Part shown: piece by piece, positions 50,107-58,738 of the stretch
Layout: each line of letters starts with the position of its first letter
Position numbering within the stretch: the first letter of the stretch is position 1
Assembly (NCBI GenBank): GCA_028710525.1
Contig: JAQTTY010000003.1
Span: forward strand, 62,001 to 126,000
DNA: 64,000 nucleotides
Source: Gallionella sp.
GTDB lineage: Bacteria; Pseudomonadota; Gammaproteobacteria; Burkholderiales; Gallionellaceae
Direction: 5' to 3'
Position numbers and translations under genes: made by a program
Notes under the pieces: generated by a model
Databases searched by the model: none
What the model was told of the DNA's origin: nothing
What the model saw: the letters and a program-made list of their open reading frames with translations, nothing else

Positions 50107-50193
50107 ATGAACACGAATCAAACTGCAGTCGCCTATCTCGCCGGTGGATGTTTCTGGGGCATGGAGGAAACAGGAAGCTATTTTCCTTTATAA
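50107..50193 (+). pseudogene. Truncated chromosomal 5' end of msrA (28-codon stub)
   Basis: Starts at ATG 50107 after CAGGGAG and encodes MNTNQTAVAYLAGGCFWGMEE, matching MsrA through the active-site motif, then diverges into element sequence (TGSYFPL) and stops. It is the original start of msrA, separated from the rest of the gene by 10.35 kb of inserted DNA. Confidence 0.9.
50149..50165 (+). other. attL core (17 bp)
   Basis: TGTTTCTGGGGCATGGA, encoding the middle of the MsrA active-site motif GCFWGME. It is identical to 60499-60515; the sequence to the left is chromosomal and that to the right is element. Confidence 0.85.
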
Positions 50194-50224
50194 ATAATGA
50201 TGTTGGAAATTAACCAGAAGATTT

Positions 50225-50247
50225 TTGGTTAATTTTTGGTGAATTTA
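50225..50247 (+). repeat. Possible arm-type integrase sites, left end
   Basis: Two close repeats, TTGGTTAATT (50225-50234) and TTGGTGAATTTA (50236-50247). The same word occurs three times near the right end, next to the integrase start. Confidence 0.5.
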
Positions 50248-50351
50248 CACTAAAACACTCCTGAAATCCGATTCTCCATAAGCATGTGTCACCTGTGTTT
50301 ATCAATCCAATCATGCTATGATGACTATAAGCATCAATAACAGTAAGCAAA

Positions 50352-51224
50352 ATGACTATTGGACCATTTAATCTAGACCGTGTTTATCAGGGCGATTGTT
50401 TAGAACTGATACCTCAACTTCCAGATAATTCTATCGATGTGGTGGTTACAAGCCCACCATACTGGGGGCAACGTCATTCATCAGGCATGGGTGTAGAAAA
50501 TGATCCAAGAGACTATGTTAAGTTTTTGGTGGATGTCTTCACTGCCCTCCTTCCTAAACTCAAACCAACGGGCATCATCTGGATAAATATTGGTGATGCA
50601 TACAACACACCCGTAAATTGGAAAGAAGAGGATAGAAAGTTCTCTTCATTAGGTGCTGACAAATCAGGTTTGAATGCCAATAACTCAGCTTATACAAAGC
50701 CACGAATGAAACGTAAGGCTTTTATCGAGAAAGGTACTAACTGGTTGCAGTATGGCAATTTGCTTGCTTTGCCATATCGGATGGTTTTAGCACTAACGGA
50801 TAATGGGTATCTTTTTCGTGGAGAAGTTATTTGGCGAAAATTGAACCCTATGCCTGAGGGTAGATGCCGCCGTCCACATCGTTACCACGAATCAATTTAT
50901 TTGTTAGCAAAAGAAGAGCAGCATCAATTCCGCTTAACTCCACCAGTTAAAAGTGTTTGGGAATTCCCAAATGAGAAAATTGACGGTGTTAAACACTTTT
51001 CTCGTTTTCCAGAAGAACTACCGTTTAGATGCATTGATGCATACGGTAAACAAGGAAAGGATGTTGTGGTTCTAGACCCATTTAACGGTTCTGGAACCAC
51101 AGGTATGGCAGCTATAAAACATGGCTGCTCATATATTGGGTTTGAAATTGACCAAGTGCATGTTGATGCAGCTAACGAGCGATTGGTGGCAGTACAAGAA
51201 GCTAAATCCCAAGCTCCCCTTTAA
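50352..51224 (+). CDS. DNA methyltransferase of a type II R-M system (probably N4-cytosine, beta class)
   Basis: 290 residues. The catalytic motif TSPPYW (residues 34-39) comes before the SAM-binding motif DPFNGSGTTG (about residue 237), the beta-class order; SPPYW is typical of N4-cytosine enzymes. The C-terminal 23 bp overlap tail-to-tail with the nuclease gene. It protects host DNA from the partner nuclease. A sequence TGACTATAAGC (50322-50332), 20 bp upstream, resembles a half C-box, so it may be repressed by the C protein. No strong ribosome site. Confidence 0.88.
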   Translation: MTIGPFNLDRVYQGDCLELIPQLPDNSIDVVVTSPPYWGQRHSSGMGVENDPRDYVKFLVDVFTALLPKLKPTGIIWINIGDAYNTPVNWKEEDRKFSSLGADKSGLNANNSAYTKPRMKRKAFIEKGTNWLQYGNLLALPYRMVLALTDNGYLFRGEVIWRKLNPMPEGRCRRPHRYHESIYLLAKEEQHQFRLTPPVKSVWEFPNEKIDGVKHFSRFPEELPFRCIDAYGKQGKDVVVLDPFNGSGTTGMAAIKHGCSYIGFEIDQVHVDAANERLVAVQEAKSQAPL

Positions 51225-52371
51225 CTCTGGCTCGTTCAGTTACGATGAACTTCACAAATTCATCATCTGGGTCTTTGAAATTACACACCTGAACCTTTGC
51301 TTTCGACTGTTTAAAATCAGTTGGTGTTGGCAAAGTTTTAGAGTTGTACGAAAAACATCCAGAAAAATATCTGTCAGTTTCAATGTCTTTACGTTTGGCA
51401 CTACGGAGATCGTCTCCTACTCCAGAATAAGTCGCCCCAAGTTCACCTTTGTTATTGGGATTTGTTGATGGACTGGATTTGCAATCCATCGTCCACAACG
51501 GCGATATATAACCAGCCTTAACCAATGCCCCACTCATCGGAACATCATCAGTTCTACGTTCCGCAAAACTTGCCTTCACATGAATTACACCGATTAGCTT
51601 CTCACTGTCACCTGATCCAACGGTTAGCAACACATCCATTTTATCTGCTTCAAGACGGTCATCAACCAATAGACCATCGATTAGCCTATGCCTTGTTTCT
51701 GTATCAGCGATAAACAGATTAATTCCATGCTTTGCTAGTTCTGGTGAGTAATGCTTAACCAAAATTGTTTCAAGTGCCCATCCACCAGTTCGTTTCCAAC
51801 TTTGTGAAAAATCGAGTCTAGAAAAAATGGAGGGATGGTTATAAGGATCGCAATATGCACGAGATACAAGGAACCACCAAATGTCTGATGGATTTGCATG
51901 TGGCCATAATTTAACAGCCGTCAAAAAACTATTTGCAACACTCTCTGTTTTAAGTGCTTCGCCATTTTCATTAGGCTGCATTAACAGTGATAGACCATCA
52001 CGAAGAGCTCCAACAACCTGGTTGAATTGTTCTACGGTTGCATCTTCTAATCTGTAAGTCGCATCATATTTGGAATATGTGAAGTTGATTTTTATGCCTG
52101 TTCCATCTTGGACGGCACTAATGCTGCGATATATTTTGGGGATGGTACCTGTAGCACCTTGAGCAAGGTCTGTTAGGCTTTTGTTGTAAACGGATAAGAG
52201 TGAAGCTATTACATCGAGGGTTGGCACTATTTCGCCATTTTCAACAGATGAAACCCAGCCTGCACCAAGTATTAATTTTTGCTCAACTTCAATTGGTGTT
52301 AATTTTGCCTCTTCTCGAAAGGTCTTTAACTTTGAAAGAACTTGAAGCAGAAAATCCGTGTTAGTTGTCAT
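51202..52371 (-). CDS. Type II restriction endonuclease with N-terminal HTH domain (BsaWI-like, tentative)
   Basis: 389 residues. Residues about 10-65 form an XRE-type helix-turn-helix (VSSVENGEIVPTLDVIASLL). The rest looks like a nuclease: MDVLLTVG followed by VIHVKASFAERRTDDVPMS near residue 270 gives the K-x-S-x-x-E-R pattern of CCGG-family PD-(D/E)xK enzymes. The family assignment is by motif memory and is uncertain, but the location convergent with a methyltransferase and directly after a C-protein gene makes a restriction role likely. Its ATG lies 11 bp inside the end of the C gene. The frame is open 13 codons further upstream. Confidence 0.72.
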   Translation of the reverse strand: MTTNTDFLLQVLSKLKTFREEAKLTPIEVEQKLILGAGWVSSVENGEIVPTLDVIASLLSVYNKSLTDLAQGATGTIPKIYRSISAVQDGTGIKINFTYSKYDATYRLEDATVEQFNQVVGALRDGLSLLMQPNENGEALKTESVANSFLTAVKLWPHANPSDIWWFLVSRAYCDPYNHPSIFSRLDFSQSWKRTGGWALETILVKHYSPELAKHGINLFIADTETRHRLIDGLLVDDRLEADKMDVLLTVGSGDSEKLIGVIHVKASFAERRTDDVPMSGALVKAGYISPLWTMDCKSSPSTNPNNKGELGATYSGVGDDLRSAKRKDIETDRYFSGCFSYNSKTLPTPTDFKQSKAKVQVCNFKDPDDEFVKFIVTERARVKGELGI

Positions 52372-52585
52372 CGAAGAGATCCTTTGGGGTAACACCCAAG
52401 GCATCAGCAAGCTTCTTTATGTTTAGTAACCCAAGATTACGTTCACCACGTTCTACACCACCAATGTAAGTGCGATCTATGCCTGACAATGAGGCAAGTT
52501 CTTCTTGAGAAATTTTGCACATTTGGCGTAAATAACGAACCCTGTTACCAAACTGCACTAGAAAAGCATCATGATGTTTAGGCAT
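52361..52585 (-). CDS. R-M controller (C) protein, XRE-family HTH
   Basis: 74 residues, essentially one helix-turn-helix domain (ISQEELASLSGIDRTYIGGVERGERN). Such proteins delay nuclease synthesis after entry into a new host by binding C-boxes: first activating themselves and the nuclease, later repressing. It overlaps the nuclease gene by 11 bp, the usual C-R arrangement. Confidence 0.88.
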   Translation of the reverse strand: MPKHHDAFLVQFGNRVRYLRQMCKISQEELASLSGIDRTYIGGVERGERNLGLLNIKKLADALGVTPKDLFDDN

Positions 52586-52616
52586 GATTTATTAGACCAT
52601 CATGATGACAATGGAA

Positions 52617-52631
52617 CCACGGACTATGAGT
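52617..52631 (-). promoter_or_regulatory. Candidate C-box upstream of the controller gene
   Basis: On the minus strand ACTCATAGTCCGTGG, containing the palindromic half-site ACT-CAT-AGT and the CCGTGG spacer found in many C-boxes. It lies 32 bp upstream of the C gene start, where the operator is expected. The second half-site is weak. Confidence 0.55.
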
Positions 52632-52838
52632 ATCATTCGTAAATGGGGAATTGCGAAAAATTTGGCACCGCTCCATTTTTATTTACTATCGTAAATATCT
52701 ATCCTACGGAACAGTTTTGTAGATTGAGAACTAATATCTGTTGAGAGTTGGTATTGAATAATACTCAATTAGATTTATCTCTTACTCTGTACAGGAATTT
52801 AAATCGTACTAATGGGGACTTGCTTTGGTTTTTCTTCG

Positions 52839-52932
52839 CCGTGTTGTCACACGGCTCCGAAAAAGTCATACCCTAACCCAGACAAAAATCTGAGTCCTGA
52901 CTTTTCAGAATCGTGTGACATTGCCACAACAC
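52839..52932. repeat. Large imperfect inverted repeat in the 900-bp gap of the element
   Basis: Between 52586 and 53485 no credible gene was found. Here the left arm 52839-52868 (itself containing the perfect hairpin CCGTGT-TGTC-ACACGG) pairs with 52898-52932, with a spacer holding CAGA-N6-TCTG. It could form a cruciform or a structured single strand. The role is unknown: origin, secondary transfer site or operator are possible. Confidence 0.6.
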
Positions 52933-53307
52933 CCCGAATGAAAAATAAGTAACCATTTTCATTTAGCAGTTCGTGCGGTCTACTCACACAGTTGGAGGGT
53001 CTGCTTTGTCTTCCTTCTGGCTGTCCAACTTTCCCATTCTAGCCAGTTACCCTTATGCATTTTGGTCAGGGTTGATAATTTTCTTGTCTAGTTTGGTTTA
53101 TCGTTCTAATGGCAGTTACCTTTAACTCAACGAACATCTGCATTACAAACATCAACAAGCTACATCTTGATATATGCGAATCGTGATGCACCAACTGATA
53201 TAAACATGTCCCCAGAAGAACTACCAATCTTGCACGACGCCTAACGTATATCTCAATCTCTTACCTTAACCATAAAATGTTTTTTTCAGTTGTCAATGTG
53301 CAGAAAC

Positions 53308-53331
53308 AAAAAAACCAGAACGAGTCTGGTT
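53308..53331 (-). terminator. Rho-independent terminator downstream of pilV-like gene
   Basis: Minus strand: AACCAGA-CTCGT-TCTGGTT followed by a run of T. It lies about 155 bp beyond the stop of the pilV-like gene. Confidence 0.75.
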
Positions 53332-53393
53332 AGTTTGTAAGAAATTGAGATGTCTGTGACGACGTGCTCAGGATTCAATATAGTAAAAAAACA

Positions 53394-53407
53394 TGGGAAG
53401 TCAACGG
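53394..53407. repeat. Direct repeat flanking the pilV-like gene, copy 1
   Basis: TGGGAAGTCAACGG, identical to 55040-55053. The match extends leftward in a degenerate way (ATATAG and an A-run at the same spacing), making about 30 bp in total. Confidence 0.6.
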
Positions 53408-53485
53408 TCTTTGTGAAAAATATTTTCACCATATTGAATCTGAATCAGAATCAGTTCTCAACCAGCCATGCATTACGGATATTTG

Positions 53486-54970
53486 TTATTTGTAGCAAGT
53501 ATACACGGTGTTATATGCAACATAGTTTGTCCCCCTGCCAACAATATAGGGGTTAGGAGCATACTCTCCCAAAGCACCCATTGCAGTATAACCAGATGGG
53601 CAACTACACCCCCCTGTTTGAACATTTATTTCCGCACAAATCGTTGTATAACCAGTGGATGGCAAGTAAGTGGATTGGAATATCCTGTATACACCACCAA
53701 AACTACCACCACCGCCGCCCAGTGCTTTCCAAGTTCCACCTTGGCAAGAAAGAATCAACCCTGCTGTTACATTACTTTGAGCGATGGTTCCCAATGTGTA
53801 ACCACCACAACTGGAGTTATCTGCAACAGTTAATCTGGCTGTAACTGTTGCTGCACTTGCATTACCTGGCTGCCATGAATTACCTGCATTATCAACATAC
53901 AATCTCCAAGCATTATCTGTTGAATTATAGAATCCAGAATGAGTTGTACTCATCATTAATGTCCCAGCATTAGCACCAGCAGAATCTTTAAAGTTGATAC
54001 CACTCCAAATACCACGAGAACCTTTGATTGTGATTGCCCCATAGTTGGATTGAGAACCTCCAGCATTTAGTAATCCACCAGTAATGGTTGCTGATGTCGT
54101 TGCAGTAAGTGTATCTGTTGTGATATTCCCACTATTGCTAATCGTTCCAGAGGTCATGCTGTTGGTCTGGATATTGCCGCTATTGCTGATGTAACCAGTC
54201 TTGAGATTGTTGAGTAATGCATTGTTGCCACTTAACCAGCCGTTGTAACTAATATCCGTAGCATTATCGATATTGAAGTTACCCATGTTGAGATTACCCC
54301 TCATTGGATATGCACCATCCAACCTCAAATAAATATCATCTTGGTTTCCTTGATAGCTAACTCGATAACCAAATAATCCAAATTGGCTGATTGTTGAATA
54401 ATCGGCATTGGTTAATATCCATCCACCACCAAGCCCAACCAATGAATTAGCTCCTGACACTGTAAATGTCATACCTGCTTGAGCTCCTGCTTTTCTCATT
54501 GCAATACCAATCCAATCATAACGAACGACACCAACTGTACCGGGGTCTGTTATTGGATTAGATGACAACACTATTCCACCAAGTCCCCCTGATGCCATAT
54601 TTTGAATTCCTATGTTGTAGGTTGTTCCAAATAGATTTGTTGGTGATGTGGTTGCAGATAAAAACTGACGGTTGTTTAAGGTACAACCCATCCAGGTTGT
54701 TGTGCCTGTTGCTGTTGTTAAGACTGTTAAAGGAACACCAGTAATGCTTGCACCTGATGGAATGCAGGCTGATAAAGTTCCAGATTCCCTACTGAGATAA
54801 GCACCCAATGCCTTCCCTACTTCGGCAAATTGTTCACCAACAGCTTCAGCTTTTTGTTGTTCTGCATAACGGGAGATGTATGAAATCAATCCAGTCATCA
54901 CAAATGAAACAATACCCAACACAAGCATTAGCTCAATTAGGGTAAAACCTTTTTCCCCAGAATTATTCAT
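53486..54970 (-). CDS. PilV-like type IV prepilin / pilus-tip adhesin
   Basis: About 494 residues. The N-terminus is a prepilin leader and helix: GEKG^FTLIELMLVLGIV (cleavage after Gly, Glu at +5). A middle region of Asn/Gly/Ser/Thr-rich repeats (YPMRGNLNMGNFNIDNATDI, then repeated SGNI-TT units) resembles the stalk of conjugative PilV proteins; ALGGGGGSFGG links it to an 85-residue cysteine-containing C-terminal head (CSCPSGYTAMG). The downstream ATG (MNNSGEK) is chosen because AAGGTG lies nine bases before it; the upstream ATG at 54991 has its purine-rich sequence too close. No other pilus genes are present. Confidence 0.75.
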   Translation of the reverse strand: MNNSGEKGFTLIELMLVLGIVSFVMTGLISYISRYAEQQKAEAVGEQFAEVGKALGAYLSRESGTLSACIPSGASITGVPLTVLTTATGTTTWMGCTLNNRQFLSATTSPTNLFGTTYNIGIQNMASGGLGGIVLSSNPITDPGTVGVVRYDWIGIAMRKAGAQAGMTFTVSGANSLVGLGGGWILTNADYSTISQFGLFGYRVSYQGNQDDIYLRLDGAYPMRGNLNMGNFNIDNATDISYNGWLSGNNALLNNLKTGYISNSGNIQTNSMTSGTISNSGNITTDTLTATTSATITGGLLNAGGSQSNYGAITIKGSRGIWSGINFKDSAGANAGTLMMSTTHSGFYNSTDNAWRLYVDNAGNSWQPGNASAATVTARLTVADNSSCGGYTLGTIAQSNVTAGLILSCQGGTWKALGGGGGSFGGVYRIFQSTYLPSTGYTTICAEINVQTGGCSCPSGYTAMGALGEYAPNPYIVGRGTNYVAYNTVYTCYK

Positions 54971-54989
54971 CGTCACATTCACCTTTTTC

Positions 54990-55008
54990 ATATTCCTTGA
55001 AGGAATAT
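54990..55008. promoter_or_regulatory. 9-bp-arm palindrome overlapping the pilV-like start
   Basis: ATATTCCTT-G-AAGGAATAT, perfect apart from the central base. It covers the upstream ATG of the pilV-like gene and could be an operator or a translational control hairpin. Confidence 0.45.
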
Positions 55009-55039
55009 GTTTCCTATACTTTGATATAGATGAAAAAGT

Positions 55040-55053
55040 TGGGAAGTCAACGG
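55040..55053. repeat. Direct repeat flanking the pilV-like gene, copy 2
   Basis: TGGGAAGTCAACGG, identical to 53394-53407, upstream of the pilV-like gene. The two copies enclose about 1.65 kb containing only that gene. Confidence 0.6.
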
Positions 55054-55083
55054 CAACTACTCTGGAAGGTGCGAATTTACTTG

Positions 55084-55287
55084 TTATATGTGATGGCCAT
55101 CACATAATTCAATTCGGTATGGTGATTTTGAATTCCATGTGACGAGATGCATGATCTGACAGAAACATCGTGTATCGCTAACAGTTGGACTAAACCACAT
55201 TGCATGTGGGCATGTTGTACATGCCACTTCTTCTTTATTGATAACCAAATTTCGTTCTTCTACTCTCGTATCTATTGTTTCACTCAT
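55084..55287 (-). CDS. Small cysteine-rich protein of the mobilization region
   Basis: 67 residues, with AAGGGGAGAG just before the ATG and located 25 bp after the relaxase stop, so probably in the same transcript. The C-terminal half has an ordered pattern CTTCPHAMWF-N7-RCFCQIMHLVTW, suggesting a zinc or Fe-S site or disulfides. No family is confidently recognised; similar small proteins accompany relaxase genes on some plasmids. Confidence 0.6.
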   Translation of the reverse strand: MSETIDTRVEERNLVINKEEVACTTCPHAMWFSPTVSDTRCFCQIMHLVTWNSKSPYRIELCDGHHI

Positions 55288-55312
55288 ACTCTCCCCTTTT
55301 GTTTGTTGTTTT

Positions 55313-58168
55313 TTATCTAATCAACTCAACCTCACTGGTTTTGTTTTTCTTACTTGGTTTTGGTGGTGGCATCGCTATACCAGAATGAATTTGTGGAGTC
55401 GGATTTGCTATCGTCCGTCCCTGTTGTTGGGTATTGGCTGGTGCTGATGGAATCAATGGAACGATTATTGAAAGGTCATCAATAGTAAGTGCCGATGGAT
55501 GTTTACCAGTCCTTCTCACCATATCCCTAACAGCCTTCTTCTTCCCCTGTTCCCTCAACTGTTTTGTGAAGTCTTCTGTCTTCTTGAATTCCTTATAGAC
55601 ATCTTGGCATTTGTCATTCGTTACTGCATTGAATTTGTCCTGTGATCTTTTTGCATTTTCTTTAAAGTCATTCAGGTTGCCTTCTGCGATATACAAGTTC
55701 ACATTAGCTTTGTGCCTTGAGAACTCAACATAAGACTGATTAGAGCTAGTTCTACCATCGCTATAGACATAAACATTGTCCAGTGTTTGACCTTGGCTCT
55801 TATAAGCAGTCTGACAATATGCATGATTGAAATTGTTGTGTTTGCCAGTATCAAACTGTACATCGATAAACTCACCATCCCTATCGATGGACAAAGTTAA
55901 AACAGCATGTTCATTGGTGGTATCAATGCTCTTGATGGTTGCCACAGTTCCATTGTCCAGAGCCATACCCATTGATAGCTTGGTCTTCTCTTTCAGAATA
56001 ACTCTGTCACCTTCAACGAAGTACCTTTCTTCAGTCAGTACGGTGGATTTTCCTTTCTTAACTCGAATAGAAACCTGTTTAGATGCATCCAATGCATGAG
56101 TCTCTAATAGCTGTGTACGGATTTTGTCGTTAATCTGATTGACTGTTTTATTGGTGCCGGCAAGAACTGTTTTTCTAGTGATGTCGGTGGTATCTGCAAA
56201 ATAATCATTCACCAGTTTGGTGATTGCATCCTCTGGTTTCTTACTGACATGCAATAGATTGTTGGATTGCAAAATGCTCAATGCCTCATCCACTTTCTTA
56301 TCTCTGAAACACTCTGCAATGTCTTTGGCAACCTTGTTTTGTTGCCTCATGTTTTCATCTAAACGAGCCTGATTGATTTGTGGAATAGCTTTATTGATGT
56401 TGGTTAGTGCCATCCCATAATCAACGGCACTGAATTGTTTTGTATCACCCACAAGCAAAACTTTTCCATTGTGCTTGGTAGCAATCTCCAACAATTTTTT
56501 CATGTGTACCGAACCAACCATGCCAGCTTCATCAATAATGAAATAAGGCGGTTTGGCAAAATCAATCTTGCCGTTGTTATAGCTGGCAATGAAATTGGCG
56601 ATATTGGATGTGTTCTGAATATGGGCATCCTTCAATGCATTTGAAGTAATCCCGGCTGTCGCCAATCCATAAACTGTGTGGGTGTCCTGATGCAACTGGT
56701 TAGCAAATTTAATCACGGTACTGGTCTTACCTGTACCTGCATCTCCAGTGATAGAAACTAGATTATGTCCCATACAAACCAGTTTGCAGGCTTGGCTTTG
56801 GCCTTGATTGAGAGTGATTTTGTTGCCATTGAACTCAGCTAAGATTTGACGGGCTTTATCGAGGGAAATAACTGATTTTTGATTTGCCAACTCAAGGGCC
56901 AATTCAACAACCTTGTGTTCTGTGACGATGACCTGTTTCGTTGTGAATTTGTCTTTATCAAGCTGAACGACACTGGAATCATTCTTGAAACGATTAAATG
57001 CTTTTTCTGCGAATGTTTCTATTTGAGCCAAGTTCTTAAACCGCACCTTGTTCTTAAAGGTGTTGATGATTTCGGTATTGAATTGTGTTCTGGAGAATGT
57101 CCCGGACTTGCTTATTAACTTCTCTTCGATGGATTCAATAAGCTGCTTATCAACTGATAACAAGGCATCCAGAACCGACATTGTTTCAGTTGGTGTTTGT
57201 GCCAGGTTGTTGGATTTGAACTTATCGAAATCGAAACCAACGGCATCCAGTTTGGTTTTGAACTCTGCCATGATTTCGTTGTAGGACAGGTCTTTCTTAT
57301 CTTCAGCAGATGCCTTCCTTACTTGTTCTTTCTGCCATGCAGTGTATTTTTCCTCCAACTCATCATAGGATGAAAACTTCAATTTGTTAGCTTTTGCCCA
57401 TGCTTGGATTTCTTTGCTTCTATCAATGAACTTGTCAGCTACATCATCTGGAATCCCGGCAACCTTAAATGAATGCTCATTGGCAACATCTTCAATCGTC
57501 TTGATACCAATCAATTCCAATTCAGCGGCAATAAGTGCATTGACCTTTGATGAGTATTCTTTCTGATGTCTGAACACATCCTGATAATCAACAGCCAATA
57601 TTTGAGATGTCCCATCTTCAAAATAGAACTTGGCTTGGTTGAAAATTTGGATGTGTTTATGGAGATGAGGGTCCACATATCTGTTTTCGTAATGTGTGAA
57701 GGTAGAAATTAGAGCTTCTGTTTTGGTTGGGTCAATACACCTGTATTCAGCTCGTTGGTTACTTGGTAGCAAGTCTTTTGCAACTGGCATCAAAACTGCA
57801 TTGCAGGACTTATCCACGAGATCCATGATCTTCTGTCGCAATTCATCATCGGCACTTGCATAAAGGATGGATAAGGATTTAGGTAGAGTCAGACAAAACT
57901 CAATACCAGGTTGGTGATCTTCCGCCCCTGCATTCTTAACTGCTTTTGAGCCATCTGGTTTGAAGCCATCAAAGACTTTGCAGAATGCATCGTTATCAAA
58001 CGGCTTATCAACCAGTCCATAAGTCTCTGCCAACTTTCCTGAAAAATAGGGCTGTTTGGAATTATTCTTTGTCAGATAGTCGGCAAAAGATTTAGCCTTA
58101 TTCACATCCAATTGTGCTTGGCTCTTGGTGTAGTAGCTCTTTTCTCCAATTTTTCCAACAACGAACAT
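55313..58168 (-). CDS. MobF-family conjugative relaxase-helicase (TrwC/TraI-like)
   Basis: 951 residues, close to the length of TrwC. The N-terminal relaxase domain has catalytic tyrosine candidates in EKSYYTKSQ (Tyr12/13) and the histidine metal motif DPHLHKH near residue 165. A RecD-like helicase domain follows, with Walker A GDAGTGKTST near residue 476, FIIDEAGMVG and QGQTLDNVYV. The tail is proline-rich. It cuts oriT, stays on the 5' end and unwinds the strand during transfer. It shares one base with the stop of the accessory gene. No T4SS genes are nearby, so it must use a helper's machine. Confidence 0.9.
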   Translation of the reverse strand: MFVVGKIGEKSYYTKSQAQLDVNKAKSFADYLTKNNSKQPYFSGKLAETYGLVDKPFDNDAFCKVFDGFKPDGSKAVKNAGAEDHQPGIEFCLTLPKSLSILYASADDELRQKIMDLVDKSCNAVLMPVAKDLLPSNQRAEYRCIDPTKTEALISTFTHYENRYVDPHLHKHIQIFNQAKFYFEDGTSQILAVDYQDVFRHQKEYSSKVNALIAAELELIGIKTIEDVANEHSFKVAGIPDDVADKFIDRSKEIQAWAKANKLKFSSYDELEEKYTAWQKEQVRKASAEDKKDLSYNEIMAEFKTKLDAVGFDFDKFKSNNLAQTPTETMSVLDALLSVDKQLIESIEEKLISKSGTFSRTQFNTEIINTFKNKVRFKNLAQIETFAEKAFNRFKNDSSVVQLDKDKFTTKQVIVTEHKVVELALELANQKSVISLDKARQILAEFNGNKITLNQGQSQACKLVCMGHNLVSITGDAGTGKTSTVIKFANQLHQDTHTVYGLATAGITSNALKDAHIQNTSNIANFIASYNNGKIDFAKPPYFIIDEAGMVGSVHMKKLLEIATKHNGKVLLVGDTKQFSAVDYGMALTNINKAIPQINQARLDENMRQQNKVAKDIAECFRDKKVDEALSILQSNNLLHVSKKPEDAITKLVNDYFADTTDITRKTVLAGTNKTVNQINDKIRTQLLETHALDASKQVSIRVKKGKSTVLTEERYFVEGDRVILKEKTKLSMGMALDNGTVATIKSIDTTNEHAVLTLSIDRDGEFIDVQFDTGKHNNFNHAYCQTAYKSQGQTLDNVYVYSDGRTSSNQSYVEFSRHKANVNLYIAEGNLNDFKENAKRSQDKFNAVTNDKCQDVYKEFKKTEDFTKQLREQGKKKAVRDMVRRTGKHPSALTIDDLSIIVPLIPSAPANTQQQGRTIANPTPQIHSGIAMPPPKPSKKNKTSEVELIR

Positions 58169-58647
58169 TAGCTTTCCTTCTTCTTAAATTTCTTGAACCA
58201 ACCTATAAATCCAACTGGCTTGTTCTCCTTAAACTTCTTGTTCAGATGCTTCCCTAAAGAAACAATCAACTCCTTTGTGTTAATAAACTCATCTTGGATA
58301 TATCTGACATCATCCTGATAATTCTCAAAGGAACGAATCAACTCTTTTGTGCAAGCCAATTCGTCTTTGATGTATTGGACATCTTCCAGATATTTTTTCT
58401 GTGCTTCCTTTAAACTAAAAACCTCGTTAGCCATCTGTTCGAAGATTGCTTCACGGCTTTTCATGTAACTAATGTTGGAAATAATTTGCTTAGTTTCATC
58501 AAAATCCCCAATCAATTTATCCACCAGTGCAGACTGATTTATTTTCAAATCGAGTGCCAATAATGAAATCTTTTCTTTGGATTGCATTGACAAATAGAAC
58601 TTGCATTCGTGCTTCTTTGCTTGAGTCTCCTTTGTAGCTGCTGTCAT
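58168..58647 (-). CDS. Probable relaxosome accessory DNA-binding protein
   Basis: 159 residues: an N-terminal ribbon-helix-helix-like segment (KFYLSMQSKEKISLLALDLKINQSALVDKLIGDF), a long coiled coil with a twice-repeated YIxDExxxTKEL unit, and a lysine-rich C-terminus. It lies between the candidate oriT and the relaxase, as TrwA/TraY/MobC-type proteins do. Identity inferred from position and shape. Confidence 0.65.
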   Translation of the reverse strand: MTAATKETQAKKHECKFYLSMQSKEKISLLALDLKINQSALVDKLIGDFDETKQIISNISYMKSREAIFEQMANEVFSLKEAQKKYLEDVQYIKDELACTKELIRSFENYQDDVRYIQDEFINTKELIVSLGKHLNKKFKENKPVGFIGWFKKFKKKES

Positions 58648-58738
58648 AAATTTTATCCATGTTGTTTAGTACAAACATAATCGAAATTTACGAAACGTCA
58701 ACTTTAGTTAGTCCGGTGCTTTAACCCGCAGTAAATAT

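Noticed and set aside
53350..53844. Plus-strand open frames opposite the end of the pilV-like gene
   Set aside because: They overlap the conserved prepilin head on the other strand and have no ribosome site or recognisable features.
52586..55312. Shufflon (alternative inverted C-termini for the PilV-like gene)
   Set aside because: No inverted copies of the C-terminal region, no sfx-like repeats and no second recombinase were found; only direct repeats flank the gene.
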